A DNA stretch of 64,000 bases from Stenotrophomonas rhizophila (GTDB taxonomy: Bacteria > Pseudomonadota > Gammaproteobacteria > Xanthomonadales > Xanthomonadaceae): NCBI RefSeq assembly GCF_003751305.1, contig NZ_RJKV01000002.1, positions 1,178,001 through 1,242,000 of the forward strand. Reading direction: 5' to 3'. The notes beneath the pieces are model-generated. The model saw only the letters and a program-made list of their open reading frames with translations, did not search any database and was not told where the DNA came from. A program made the position numbers and the translations under genes. Within the stretch, counting starts at the first letter, position 1. Each line of letters begins with the position of its first letter. Below are positions 49,056-58,184 of the stretch, piece by piece.

Positions 49056-50564
49056 GTGTCGAACTGGCCCCTACTTAGTGTTCTCATCTGGCTGCCGATC
49101 ATCGGCGGTGCCTTGATCCTTGCCATCCGTGATGCCCAAACCGCCCGGTGGGCGTCCCTGGGCGTCGCGGTGCTGACCTTCCTGGCCAGCCTGTCGCTGC
49201 TCAGCGGCTACGACGTGGGGAACGACGCGCTGCAGTTCGTCGAGACCCGCGCCTGGATTCCTGCCTACGACATCGGCTACAACCTGGGCGTCGATGGCAT
49301 CGCCATCGCGTTGATCCTGCTGACCACGCTGGTCTCGGTGCTGGCCCTGATCGGTGCCTGGAGCGCGATCGACAAGCGCGTGAACCAGTACGTGGCCGCC
49401 TTCCTGATCCTGGAAGGTGTCACGGTCGGCATCTTTGCTGCGACGGACGCGATGCTGTTCTACGTGTTCTTCGAAGCGATGCTGATCCCGATGTTCCTGA
49501 TCATCGGTGTCTGGGGTGGCCCGCGCCGCATCTACGCCGCGCTGAAGTTCTTCCTGTACACCTTCCTCGGCTCGGTGCTGATGCTGGTGGCCCTGATCTA
49601 CCTGTACCTGAAGGGCGGCAGCTTCCAGCTGGCCGACCTGTACCAGCTGCAGCTGTCGGGCAAGGAACAGACCTGGATATTCTTCGCGTTCCTGATCGCG
49701 TTTGCGGTCAAGGTGCCGATGTTCCCGGTCCACACCTGGCTGCCGGACGCCCACGTCGAAGCGCCTACCGCCGGTTCGGTGATCCTGGCCGCGATCGCGC
49801 TGAAGATCGGTGGCTACGGCTTCCTGCGCTTCAACCTGCCGATCGTCCCGGACGCCTCGCAGGAATGGGCATGGCTGGTGATCACGCTGTCGCTGATCGC
49901 GGTGATCTACGTCGGCCTGGTCGCTCTGGTGCAGGACGACATGAAGAAGCTGATCGCCTATTCGTCGATCGCGCACATGGGCTTCGTGACCCTCGGTACC
50001 TTCATCGCTCTGTGGCTGGTGCGTGACGCCGGCAATCCGGATGCGGCCCGCCTGGGCCTGCAGGGTGCAATGGTGCAGATGGTCTCGCACGGCTTCGTGT
50101 CCGGCGCGATGTTCTCCTGCGTCGGTGTGCTGTACGACCGCATGCACAGCCGCCGCATCGCCGATTACGGCGGCGTGGTCAACGTCATGCCCTGGTTCGC
50201 CACCTTCGCCATGCTGTTCTTCATGGCCAATGCCGGCCTGCCGGGTACCAGCGGTTTCGTCGGTGAGTTCATGATCATCATGGCCAGCTTCCAGCGCAAT
50301 CCGTGGCTGGCACTCGGCGCGGCGAGCACCCTGGTTATCACCGCGGCGTATACGCTGTGGCTGTACAAGCGCGTGTTCTTCGGTGAGGTGGCCAACGCCC
50401 ATGTCGCCGAACTGAAGGACATCAACGGTCGCGAGTGGCTGGTGTTGGGTGTATTCGCCGTGGGCACCCTTGCCCTGGGCCTGTACCCCAAGCCGCTGAC
50501 CGACCTGATGGAGCCCTCGATCGCGAAGCTGGCGATGCAGATCGCATCCAGCAAGCTGCTGTAA
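49056..50564 (+). CDS. nuoM: NADH-quinone oxidoreductase subunit M
   Basis: This is an MrpD-like antiporter subunit. The 502 residues have FEAMLIPMFLIIGVWGG, KVPMFPVHTWLPDAHVEAPT and KKLIAYSSIAHMGFV with the key lysine and glutamate of the proton channel. GTG at 49056 is preceded by TAAGAAG. It lies 23 bp after nuoL and 36 bp before nuoN, both in the same transcript. Confidence 0.97.
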   Translation: MSNWPLLSVLIWLPIIGGALILAIRDAQTARWASLGVAVLTFLASLSLLSGYDVGNDALQFVETRAWIPAYDIGYNLGVDGIAIALILLTTLVSVLALIGAWSAIDKRVNQYVAAFLILEGVTVGIFAATDAMLFYVFFEAMLIPMFLIIGVWGGPRRIYAALKFFLYTFLGSVLMLVALIYLYLKGGSFQLADLYQLQLSGKEQTWIFFAFLIAFAVKVPMFPVHTWLPDAHVEAPTAGSVILAAIALKIGGYGFLRFNLPIVPDASQEWAWLVITLSLIAVIYVGLVALVQDDMKKLIAYSSIAHMGFVTLGTFIALWLVRDAGNPDAARLGLQGAMVQMVSHGFVSGAMFSCVGVLYDRMHSRRIADYGGVVNVMPWFATFAMLFFMANAGLPGTSGFVGEFMIIMASFQRNPWLALGAASTLVITAAYTLWLYKRVFFGEVANAHVAELKDINGREWLVLGVFAVGTLALGLYPKPLTDLMEPSIAKLAMQIASSKLL

Positions 50565-50600
50565 TCGGGCCGTCGAGAGTATTGATTCCAGGATTTGATG

Positions 50601-52061
50601 ATGACCACCTCGCCGCTGTTGCCACTGACCGCCGCTGACCTCCCGCCGCTCGCTCCCGAGCTGGTGCTGGTCGGCAGTGCGTTCGCCCTGTTGATGCTTG
50701 ATCTTTTCATCAGTGAAAAGAACAAGATCTGGACCCACCTGTTCTCGGTCGCTGCGCTGGCGGTCGTGTTCTTCATGCTCGCCACCGGAGTGGGCGGGCA
50801 GGGCGAGGTCTTCCACGGCATGTTCGTCCGCGACGCCGCGGCCGACGTGATGAAGACCGTGATCGTGCTGTGCAGCGGCCTGACCCTGATCTACGGCTGG
50901 AGCTACCTGCGCGAGCGCAAGCTCTACCAGGGCGAGATCCCGGTGCTGATCCTGTTCGCCACCGCGGGCATGATGATCCTGGTCTCGGCCGGCAGCCTGC
51001 TGATGGTCTACCTCGGCCTGGAACTGCTGGCGCTGTGCTCCTACGCCCTGGTCGCCAGCAACCGTGAAAACGGCCTGGCTTCGGAAGCGGCGATGAAGTA
51101 CATCGTGCTCGGCTCGCTTGCGTCGGGCCTGCTGCTGTACGGCATGTCGCTGATCTACGGCGCCACCGGCTCGCTGCACCTGGACGCCATCAACGCTGCC
51201 ATTCCGCATACCGAAGAGAAGATGCTGCTGTTGACCGGCGCGGTGTTCATGATCGCCGGCGTGGCCTTCAAGCTGGGTGCCGCCCCGTTCCACATGTGGC
51301 TGCCCGACGTCTACCAGGGTGCCCCGGCACCGGTCGCGCTGTTCATCAGCTCGGCCCCGAAGCTGGCGGCGTTCGGCATGGCCTACCGCCTGCTGGAAAT
51401 GGGCGTGGGTCCGCTGGCCGACGAGTGGAAGTACCTGATCGGTGGTCTGGCCGCACTGTCGCTGGTGATCGGCAACCTGATGGCGATCGCGCAGACCAAC
51501 CTCAAGCGCATGCTCGCGTACTCCACCGTGTCGCACATCGGCTTCCTGCTGATGGGCATCGCCGGTGGCGGCGAGCGGGGCTACTCGGCGGCGCTGTTCT
51601 ACGCGCTCAGCTACGCGATCATGTCCACCGCCGGCTTCGGCGCGATCATCGCGCTGTCGCGCAACGGCTTTGAAGCGGAAAAGATCGAAGACTTCAAGGG
51701 TCTGAATGCCCGCAACCCGTGGATGGCCGGCCTCGTGCTGTGCATCATGGCGTCGATGGCAGGCATCCCGCCGTTCCTGGGTTTCTGGACCAAGCTGGCC
51801 GTGCTGGGCGCCGCGATCAACGGTGGCATGCTGTGGCTGGCCATCCTGGGCGTGCTCTGCGCCGTGGTGGGTTGCTTCTACTACCTGCGTGTCATCAAGG
51901 TCATGTACTTCGATGAGCCGGTGGGCGAGCCGCTGCCGGCCAACAACGACCGCGTGCTCGGCGTGGTGCTGGGCGTGAATGCCCTGGCGCTGCTGGCCCT
52001 GGGCGTGGCGTGGAACCCGATCATGGTGTGGTGCCAGCAGGCGTTTGCACATATTTCGTAA
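50601..52061 (+). CDS. nuoN: NADH-quinone oxidoreductase subunit N
   Basis: This is an MrpD-like antiporter subunit and the last gene of the operon. The 486 residues have LGLELLALCSYALVA, FKLGAAPFHMWLPDVYQGAP and KRMLAYSTVSHIGFLLMG. Three start codons are stacked (TTG 50595, ATG 50598, ATG 50601). ATG at 50601 has CAGGA 7 nt upstream and is preferred. No clear intrinsic terminator follows, and the tRNA-fMet promoter area begins about 30 bp later. Confidence 0.97.
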   Translation: MTTSPLLPLTAADLPPLAPELVLVGSAFALLMLDLFISEKNKIWTHLFSVAALAVVFFMLATGVGGQGEVFHGMFVRDAAADVMKTVIVLCSGLTLIYGWSYLRERKLYQGEIPVLILFATAGMMILVSAGSLLMVYLGLELLALCSYALVASNRENGLASEAAMKYIVLGSLASGLLLYGMSLIYGATGSLHLDAINAAIPHTEEKMLLLTGAVFMIAGVAFKLGAAPFHMWLPDVYQGAPAPVALFISSAPKLAAFGMAYRLLEMGVGPLADEWKYLIGGLAALSLVIGNLMAIAQTNLKRMLAYSTVSHIGFLLMGIAGGGERGYSAALFYALSYAIMSTAGFGAIIALSRNGFEAEKIEDFKGLNARNPWMAGLVLCIMASMAGIPPFLGFWTKLAVLGAAINGGMLWLAILGVLCAVVGCFYYLRVIKVMYFDEPVGEPLPANNDRVLGVVLGVNALALLALGVAWNPIMVWCQQAFAHIS

Positions 52062-52182
52062 AAAACGATACAAACGTGCGCAACTCGTGTAATATTCATC
52101 TCCTGAGTTGTTGATGCAGCGGTTTCGCCAGAACATCGTTGCTAGGAAGTCCCCCGGGTCTTCCGCACTCATCCGCTTCTGC

Positions 52183-52259
52183 TGCGGGGTGGAGCAGTCT
52201 GGCAGCTCGTCGGGCTCATAACCCGAAGGTCGCAGGTTCAAATCCTGCCCCCGCTACCA
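52183..52259 (+). tRNA. Initiator tRNA-fMet (CAU), copy 1
   Basis: A 77-nt initiator tRNA with an encoded CCA. The initiator marks are present: three consecutive G-C pairs in the anticodon stem (GGG-CTCATAA-CCC) and no Watson-Crick pair at 1-72. Here 1-72 is T-T instead of the C-A of E. coli. A TAATAT box at 52090-52095 may be its minus-10, implying a long 5' leader. It has its own terminator (52297-52326). Confidence 0.97.
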
Positions 52260-52296
52260 TATAGCTCCGGTGCAAACCGGAGGCAGTGGACGAATC

Positions 52297-52326
52297 AAGC
52301 GATACCGGAGACGGTGTCGCTTTTTT
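52297..52326 (+). terminator. Terminator of tRNA-fMet copy 1
   Basis: An AAGCGA-T-ACCG / CGGT-G-TCGCTT stem with a 4-base loop, then T6. The stretch before it (GCAGTGGACGAA) resembles the one before the copy 2 terminator, so tRNA and terminator were duplicated as a unit. Confidence 0.88.
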
Positions 52327-52407
52327 CGTTTCGGGGTCTGGCTCGCCTTGGTTGTTTGGCTTTGGCTTTGGCTCAAGGGCTGTTGCACAGCCGATGTTTC
52401 AAAGGGG

Positions 52408-52436
52408 TTGCACGGGAACTCAAACTCCCTTACAAT
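52408..52436 (+). promoter_or_regulatory. Promoter of tRNA-fMet copy 2
   Basis: TTGCAC and TACAAT are separated by exactly 17 bp. The predicted start is about 5 bases before the mature tRNA at 52448. This is a strong sigma-70-type promoter. Confidence 0.8.
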
Positions 52437-52447
52437 TCCGCTTCTGC

Positions 52448-52524
52448 TGCGGGGTGGAGCAGTCTGGCAGCTCGTCGGGCTCATAACCCGAAGGTCGCAG
52501 GTTCAAATCCTGCCCCCGCTACCA
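52448..52524 (+). tRNA. Initiator tRNA-fMet (CAU), copy 2
   Basis: Identical over all 77 bases to the copy at 52183-52259, including the T-T pair at 1-72 and the CCA. The 10 bases before each copy (CCGCTTCTGC) are also the same. It has its own promoter and terminator. A tRNA-fMet before rimP corresponds to metY of E. coli. Confidence 0.97.
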
Positions 52525-52560
52525 CAGAAAATCTGCAGTGCAGATGCAGTAGACGAAAAG

Positions 52561-52588
52561 GCGATCTCGGCAACGAGGTCGCTTTTTT
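52561..52588 (+). terminator. Terminator of tRNA-fMet copy 2
   Basis: GCGATCTCG-GCAA-CGAGGTCGC (one T-G pair) is followed by T6. Confidence 0.9.
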
Positions 52589-52604
52589 CGTTATGGCATC
52601 GACG

Positions 52605-52637
52605 GGCACACGGCACACGGCACACGGCACACGGCAC
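52605..52637. repeat. Heptanucleotide tandem repeat (GGCACAC)n
   Basis: Four full GGCACAC units and a partial fifth run in perfect register. This is a slippage-prone microsatellite in the gap between tRNA-fMet and rimP. No gene overlaps it. Confidence 0.85.
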
Positions 52638-52790
52638 CACGGTGGAAGGTTGGCGGAGTGGTGGCGGCTGCGGGTCCAGCTGCGCCGACGATGATCGACA
52701 GGCACTCAGGGTCAATGACACGTCGTCGCCTCAAATGCTGCCCGCTTTGCTTGTGACCTCAGTGACTTGCCAGCCATTTCCGTAGGCAGC

Positions 52791-52887
52791 GGTGCAGGCA
52801 GGTTGGCGGGACCATTGGGCGACATGGATGTCGCCCATGAGCCCCCATGGACGGGTTCACGGCGCGTCCCGCGGACCTGCCTGCACC
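52791..52887 (+). repeat. Three-way-junction palindromic element, copy 5
   Basis: The outer arms 52791-52812 and 52866-52887 are complementary except at two adjacent positions. The inner hairpin GGGCGACAT-GG-ATGTCGCCC is perfect. The core GAGCCCCCATGGACGGGTTC is the same as in copy 4 apart from the last base. This is the only single (unpaired) copy in the window. Confidence 0.8.
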
Positions 52888-52967
52888 GATGCCCTGGACG
52901 AAAGCCCAAACAGCCGGCTTCGGCCGTTCAGCTTTCCGAATACAGGCACCACAAACCACCCCAGCCA

Positions 52968-52996
52968 TTGCACCAGCGCGGTGCAACGGCTATCAT
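52968..52996 (+). promoter_or_regulatory. Promoter of the rimP-nusA-infB operon
   Basis: TTGCAC and TATCAT are separated by 17 bp. The minus-35 is the left arm of an inverted repeat, TTGCAC-CAGCGCG-GTGCAA, that fills most of the spacer, so a repressor or activator could bind there. The predicted leader is about 260 nt. Confidence 0.65.
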
Positions 52997-53178
52997 CAGT
53001 GGCTTAGCGGACTGTCTACTCATATCCTGTCAACGGAAATGAACAGGCCCCGCAACCGGCTTCCAGGAACGGCAACCTGTACCCAGGCCGCCGTGACCCC
53101 CGGAACGCTGGGCTCGCAGGAACGCACCACGTGCGCATCTGCACCGGAATCCAGCATGACCGGAGTTGTACCGGACAG

Positions 53179-53203
53179 GGGCCCAACGGGCCCTTTGTTG
53201 TTT
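53179..53203 (+). terminator. Terminator-like hairpin in the rimP leader
   Basis: GGGCCC-AAC-GGGCCC is followed by TTTGTTGTTT, about 60 bases before the rimP start. In E. coli this operon is controlled by NusA through leader terminators, so an attenuator role is plausible. Confidence 0.6.
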
Positions 53204-53264
53204 CCGGAAGGTGGTCCATGCCACGGACCAGACCCGTATCTCTTTCAACGAATCAAGGCCGACT

Positions 53265-53855
53265 GTGAGCGACAAGGCAACCGAAATCGCGAATCTGCTC
53301 GCCCCCACCGTTCAGTCGCTGGGTCTCGAGCTGCTGGGCGTGGAATACCTGACCGCCCCGGGTGGTGCCACGCTGCGTTTGTACATCGACGTGCCGCTGG
53401 CCGAACAGCCCGAGCGCATCGTCAACATCGACGACTGCGAACGCGTCAGCCGCGAAGTGTCCGCCCAGCTGGACGTCGAGGACCCGATCACGGCGAACTA
53501 CACGCTGGAAGTGTCTTCGCCCGGCGTGGACCGCCCGCTGTTCACCGGCGACCAGTTCGAGCGCGCCATCGGCGAATCGGCCAAGGTGACGCTGAGCCTG
53601 CCGCAGGATGGCCGCCGCCGTCTGCAGGGCGAGATCCTCGCCGTGGATATCGAACAAGGCACGGTCACCTTCAAGGTCGACAATGCCCCGTTTACCGCCG
53701 ACATCGACAACATCGACAAGGCACGCATCATGCCGGACTGGGCCGCCCTCGGCCTGGCTCCGACCAAACCGACTGGCCCGGCACCCAAACAGGGTGGCAA
53801 GGCGAACAAGAAACCATCCAACGAGCAGGCGGCCAAAAAGCCGCGGGCGGAGTGA
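53265..53855 (+). CDS. rimP: Ribosome maturation factor RimP
   Basis: RimP assists 30S subunit assembly. The 196 residues have the family pattern [38 protein letters not shown] and [14 protein letters not shown], plus a lysine-rich C-terminal tail of about 35 residues. GTG at 53265 with AAGG 8 nt upstream is chosen. An upstream in-frame stretch covers the leader hairpin and is excluded. It is the first gene of the rimP-nusA-infB cluster, directly followed by nusA (4-base gap). Confidence 0.95.
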   Translation: MSDKATEIANLLAPTVQSLGLELLGVEYLTAPGGATLRLYIDVPLAEQPERIVNIDDCERVSREVSAQLDVEDPITANYTLEVSSPGVDRPLFTGDQFERAIGESAKVTLSLPQDGRRRLQGEILAVDIEQGTVTFKVDNAPFTADIDNIDKARIMPDWAALGLAPTKPTGPAPKQGGKANKKPSNEQAAKKPRAE

Positions 53856-53859
53856 GCCA

Positions 53860-55371
53860 ATGAGCAAGGAACTTTTGCTGGTAGTGGATGCGGTCGCCAA
53901 CGAAAAAGGCGTCCCGCGCGAAGTCATCTTCGATGCCATCGAGGCAGCGTTGGCTTCGGCTGCCAAAAAGCGTTACCCGGAAGAAGAAGTGCTGGCCCGT
54001 GTGTCGATCGACCACAAGGACGGCAACTACGAAACCTTCCGCCGCTGGGAAGTGGTGGCCGATGACGTGGTCATGGAGTCCCCGGACCGCCAGATCCGTC
54101 TGATGGACGCCATCGATGAAGCCGACGGCGTGGAAGTCGGCGACTACATCGAAGAGCAGATCGAAAACCCGGACTTCGGCCGCATCGCCGCACAGGCCGC
54201 CAAGCAGGTGATCGTCCAGCGCGTGCGCGAGGCCGAGCGTCAGCAGGTGGTCGATGCGTGGAAGGATCGCGTCGGCGAGCTGGTCACCGGTGTGGTCAAG
54301 CGCGCCGAGCGCGGCAACATCTATGTGGACCTGGGCGGCAACGCCGAGGCCTTCATTCCGAAGGACAAGGGCATTCCGCGCGACGTACTGCGCGCTGGCG
54401 ACCGCGTGCGCGGTTACCTGGCCGAAGTCCGTTCGGAACCGCGTGGCCCGCAGCTGTTCATCAGCCGCGCCGCCCCGGAATTCATGATCGAACTGTTCAA
54501 GCTCGAAGTGCCGGAAGTCGGCCAGGGCCTGGTCGAGATCAAGGCCTGTGCACGTGATCCGGGCGACCGCGCCAAGATCGCCGTGCTGGCCCACGATTCG
54601 CGTACCGATCCGATCGGTGCCTGCATCGGCATGCGCGGTTCGCGCGTGCAGGCCGTGTCCAACGAGCTCAATGGCGAGCGCGTGGACATCGTGCTGTGGA
54701 ACGAGAACCCCGCCAACTTCGTCATCAACGCGATGGCGCCGGCGGAAGTGCAGTCGATCATCGTCGATGAAGAAAAGCACTCGATGGACCTGGCCGTGGC
54801 GGAAGAGCGCCTGGCCCAGGCGATCGGCAAGGGCGGCCAGAACGTCCGTCTTGCCAGTCGCCTGACCGGTTGGCAGCTCAATGTGATGACCCAGGACCAG
54901 GTGACCGCCAAGTCCGAGGCAGAGCAGGGCGTTGCCCGTCAGCTGTTCATGGACAAGCTGGAAGTGGATGAAGAAATCGCCGCCATCCTGGTGACCGAAG
55001 GCTTCAACACCGTGGAAGAAATCGCCTACGTCCCGGTCGGCGAACTGCTGGCCGTGGAAGGCTTCGACGAAGACATCGTCGAAGAGCTGCGTGCCCGTGC
55101 CCGCGATGCGCTGCTCAACGAAGCGCTCGCGGTGGAAGAAGGTCTGGAAGACGGCTCGCCGTCGGAAGACCTGCTCGCCCTGGAAGGCATGGACGAGGCA
55201 ACTGCCTACGCCCTGGCCGGTCACGGCGTGCGTACCAGTGAGGACCTGTCGGACCTGGCCGCCGACGAGATCCTCGAGTTCGGCATCGAGGACATGGATC
55301 AGGAGCGCGCCGCCGCCCTGATCCTTGCCGCCCGAGCCGAGGAGATCGCCCGCCTGGAGCGCGGCGAATGA
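53860..55371 (+). CDS. nusA: Transcription termination/antitermination protein NusA
   Basis: NusA binds RNA polymerase and modulates pausing, intrinsic termination and antitermination. The 503 residues contain the N-terminal polymerase-binding domain (ELLLVVDAVANEKGVPREV), an S1 domain (GVVKRAERGNIYVDLG), two KH domains (IGACIGMRGSRVQAV and AIGKGGQNVRLASRL) and two acidic C-terminal repeats ending EEIARLERGE. This is the long gammaproteobacterial form. It is co-transcribed with rimP. Confidence 0.97.
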   Translation: MSKELLLVVDAVANEKGVPREVIFDAIEAALASAAKKRYPEEEVLARVSIDHKDGNYETFRRWEVVADDVVMESPDRQIRLMDAIDEADGVEVGDYIEEQIENPDFGRIAAQAAKQVIVQRVREAERQQVVDAWKDRVGELVTGVVKRAERGNIYVDLGGNAEAFIPKDKGIPRDVLRAGDRVRGYLAEVRSEPRGPQLFISRAAPEFMIELFKLEVPEVGQGLVEIKACARDPGDRAKIAVLAHDSRTDPIGACIGMRGSRVQAVSNELNGERVDIVLWNENPANFVINAMAPAEVQSIIVDEEKHSMDLAVAEERLAQAIGKGGQNVRLASRLTGWQLNVMTQDQVTAKSEAEQGVARQLFMDKLEVDEEIAAILVTEGFNTVEEIAYVPVGELLAVEGFDEDIVEELRARARDALLNEALAVEEGLEDGSPSEDLLALEGMDEATAYALAGHGVRTSEDLSDLAADEILEFGIEDMDQERAAALILAARAEEIARLERGE

Positions 55372-55466
55372 GCCAGCGATGAACAGTGCCCTGACCCGCT
55401 CAGGGCTTAGACTCCGCGCTGCCTTCGCACGTTTCGAGGGAGCGCCAACCAGATCATAGGATCCGA

Positions 55467-58109
55467 ATGTCGCAGCAAACCACCATCCGCAAGCTTGCCG
55501 AACTGGTCAACACCCCGGTCGATAAACTGCTCGTACAACTTGCCGAAGCCGGCATGAAGTTCAGCGGTCCCGACCAGGTCGTGACCAGTACCGAAAAGGT
55601 GAAGCTCCTGGGCTTCCTTCGTCGCTCGCACGGCAAGACCGAGCAGCCCGTCGAGAGCACCGACGAAGCCGCCAAGAAGATCACCCTGAACCGTCGCAAG
55701 TTGCAGGAAGTGACCGTCAGCGCCGGCCGCAGCAAGACCACCGTCAACGTGGAAGTGCGCCAGAAGCGTACCTACATGAAGGACGCCAGCGGCAAGCCGA
55801 TGACCGCGGATGAGGAGCGCGCCGACATCCTGCGCAAGCTGGAGGAATCCCGCCAGCGCAATCTGGACGAGCAGCGCGCACTGGCCGAGAAGGACCGTGC
55901 GCGCGACGAAGAAATCGCCCGCAAGCGTCAGGAAGAAATCGACGCCAAGGAACGTGCCGAAGCCGAGCGCAAGGCGGCCGAAGCCGCTGCTGAAGCGGCC
56001 AAGAACGCACCGCCGGCCCCGACCCCGGCTGCGGCCAAGCCGGCTGCTGCCGATGCACCGGCCCGCAACGCGCGCCCGGCTGCACCGTCGGCTGCCCGTC
56101 CGGCACCGCGTTCGGACGATCGCAATTCGAACAACAACAACAACCGTCCGGGCGCCAAGCGCGATGACGATGGTGGCAACCGCTTTGCCGGTCAGCTGCA
56201 TCTGTCGGCCGCCGATCGTGCCCGCCGCGGCAACAACAGCAACTCGCGCGGTCGTCCGACCGGGCGCGTGCAGCACGGCAGCCGCCGTGACAGCAACCAG
56301 TCGCGCAGCGGCGGTGGTGCCCATGGCTTCGAACGTCCGGTCGCTCCGATCGTGCGTGACGTCACCATCGGCGACACCATCACCGTCGCCGATCTGGCCC
56401 AGAAGCTGGCCGTCAAGGGCGGCGATGTGGTCAAGGCGCTGTTCAAGATGGGCGTCATGGCGACCATCACCCAGACCATCGACCATGACACTGCCGCGCT
56501 GGTGACCGAAGAACTCGGCCACAACGTGATCCGTGCCAACACCAACGACGCCGAAGACGCGCTGCTGGCGCTGGCCGGTGGCAACCAGGGCGAGCCGGTG
56601 GCACGTCCGCCGGTGGTCACCATCATGGGCCACGTCGACCACGGCAAGACCTCGCTGCTGGATTACATCCGCCGCACCAAGGTCGCCACGGGCGAAGCCG
56701 GTGGCATCACCCAGCACATCGGTGCGTACCATGTTGAAACGCCGAAGGGCGTGATCAGCTTCCTGGATACACCGGGCCACGCGGCGTTTACGTCCATGCG
56801 TGCCCGCGGTGCCAAGCTGACCGACATCGTGGTACTGGTGGTGGCTGCCGATGACGGCGTCATGCCGCAGACCAAGGAAGCCATCCAGCACGCCCGTTCG
56901 GCGGGTGTGCCGCTGATCGTGGCGATCAACAAGATCGACAAGTCCGGTGCCGATCCGATGCGCGTCAAGAACGAGCTGCTCACCGAGCAGGTCGTCTCCG
57001 AAGATTTCGGTGGTGACGTGCAGATGGTCGAGATCTCGGCCAAGGCCGGTCTGGGCATCGACGACCTGCTGGATGCGATCTCGATCCAGGCCGAACTGCT
57101 GGAACTGAAGGCCGTGGCCGACGGTCGCGCCACCGGCGTGGTCATCGAGTCCTCGCTGGACAAGGGCCGTGGCCCGATCGCCACCGTGCTGGTGCAGCAG
57201 GGTTCGCTGAAGAAGGGCGATTACCTGGTCTGCGGTATCCAGTACGGCCGCGTGCGCGCCCTGTTCGACGAAACCGGCGCACAGCCTGACCAGGCTGGCC
57301 CGTCGATTCCGGTGCAGGTGCTGGGTCTGTCCGGCGTGCCGGATGCCGGTGATGACTTCGTTGTGGTCGAAGACGAGCGTCTGGCCAAGGACGTTGCGCA
57401 GCAGCGCGAAACCAAGCGCCGTGAATCGCGCCTGGTGCAGTCCGCGGGCAGCCGCATGGAAGACATCATGGCGACCCTGGGCAAGGGCGATGGCCAGCAG
57501 GTGCTGAACCTGGTGATCAAGGCCGACGTGCAGGGTTCGGTGCAGGCGCTGAGCCAGGCACTGGTCGCGCTGTCCAACGACGACATCCGCATCAACGTGA
57601 TCCACTCCGGCGTGGGCGGCATCACCGAATCGGACGCCAACTCGGCGGTTGCCTCCAAGGCCACCGTGATCGGCTTCAACGTGCGTGCCGACGCCTCCGC
57701 GCGTCGCATCATCGAGTCCAACGGTGTGGACCTGCGTTACTTCTCGATCATCTATGACGTGATCGATCAGGTGAAGCAGGTGGCCTCCGGTCTGCTCGGC
57801 GTGGAAATCCGCGAAGAGATCATCGGTATCGCCCAGGTCCGCGATGTGTTCCGCAGCTCGAAGTTCGGTGCGGTCGCAGGCTGCATGATCATCGAAGGTA
57901 CGGTGAAGCGCAGCAAGCCGATCCGCGTCCTGCGCGACAGCGTCGTGGTCTTCGAAGGCGAGCTGGAATCGCTGCGTCGCTTCAAGGAGAACGTCGAAGA
58001 AGTCCGCAACGGTACCGAATGCGGTATCGGCGTGAAGGCTTACAACGACGTCAAGCCGGGTGATCAGATCGAGTGCTTCGAGCGTATCGAAGTGCCGCGC
58101 ACCCTGTAA
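55467..58109 (+). CDS. infB: Translation initiation factor IF-2
   Basis: IF-2 is the GTPase that brings fMet-tRNA to the ribosome. The 880 residues have the IF2 N-terminal domain, a long Ala/Arg/Asn-rich linker (about 110-290), and the G domain with GHVDHGKTS (about residue 388), DTPGHAAF and [10 protein letters not shown], then the C-terminal domains. ATG at 55467 follows AGGA. Between nusA and infB lies a small hairpin (GCCCTGA / TCAGGGC, 55388-55406). An internal shorter IF-2 form as in E. coli is possible but not evident. Confidence 0.97.
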   Translation: MSQQTTIRKLAELVNTPVDKLLVQLAEAGMKFSGPDQVVTSTEKVKLLGFLRRSHGKTEQPVESTDEAAKKITLNRRKLQEVTVSAGRSKTTVNVEVRQKRTYMKDASGKPMTADEERADILRKLEESRQRNLDEQRALAEKDRARDEEIARKRQEEIDAKERAEAERKAAEAAAEAAKNAPPAPTPAAAKPAAADAPARNARPAAPSAARPAPRSDDRNSNNNNNRPGAKRDDDGGNRFAGQLHLSAADRARRGNNSNSRGRPTGRVQHGSRRDSNQSRSGGGAHGFERPVAPIVRDVTIGDTITVADLAQKLAVKGGDVVKALFKMGVMATITQTIDHDTAALVTEELGHNVIRANTNDAEDALLALAGGNQGEPVARPPVVTIMGHVDHGKTSLLDYIRRTKVATGEAGGITQHIGAYHVETPKGVISFLDTPGHAAFTSMRARGAKLTDIVVLVVAADDGVMPQTKEAIQHARSAGVPLIVAINKIDKSGADPMRVKNELLTEQVVSEDFGGDVQMVEISAKAGLGIDDLLDAISIQAELLELKAVADGRATGVVIESSLDKGRGPIATVLVQQGSLKKGDYLVCGIQYGRVRALFDETGAQPDQAGPSIPVQVLGLSGVPDAGDDFVVVEDERLAKDVAQQRETKRRESRLVQSAGSRMEDIMATLGKGDGQQVLNLVIKADVQGSVQALSQALVALSNDDIRINVIHSGVGGITESDANSAVASKATVIGFNVRADASARRIIESNGVDLRYFSIIYDVIDQVKQVASGLLGVEIREEIIGIAQVRDVFRSSKFGAVAGCMIIEGTVKRSKPIRVLRDSVVVFEGELESLRRFKENVEEVRNGTECGIGVKAYNDVKPGDQIECFERIEVPRTL

Positions 58110-58117
58110 TGTTCCAG

Positions 58118-58147
58118 GCCGGACCGCATCGCGCGGTCCGGCTTTTT
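58118..58147 (+). terminator. Intrinsic terminator after infB
   Basis: The stem GCCGGACCGC / GCGGTCCGGC with loop ATCGC is followed by TTTTT, 9 bases past the infB stop. rbfA, 38 bp further, may be read by partial readthrough. Confidence 0.85.
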
Positions 58148-58184
58148 CGCTTACGCATCACCCTTCAAGACGAGTCCGCCTACC

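Larger units (their letters stand above)
52525..53264. other. Long intergenic and leader region before rimP
   Basis: These 740 bp have no credible gene. They hold the copy 2 tRNA terminator (52561-52588), a 7-bp tandem repeat (52605-52637), one three-way-junction element (52791-52887), the rimP promoter (52968-52996) and a terminator-like hairpin (53179-53203) inside the rimP leader of roughly 260 nt. The open frames crossing the repeats have no ribosome sites or family resemblance. Confidence 0.75.

Noticed and set aside
52847-53264. Open frame across the rimP leader and copy 5 of the structured element
   Set aside because: It has no ribosome site, its peptide is repeat-derived, and the region carries a promoter and a hairpin.
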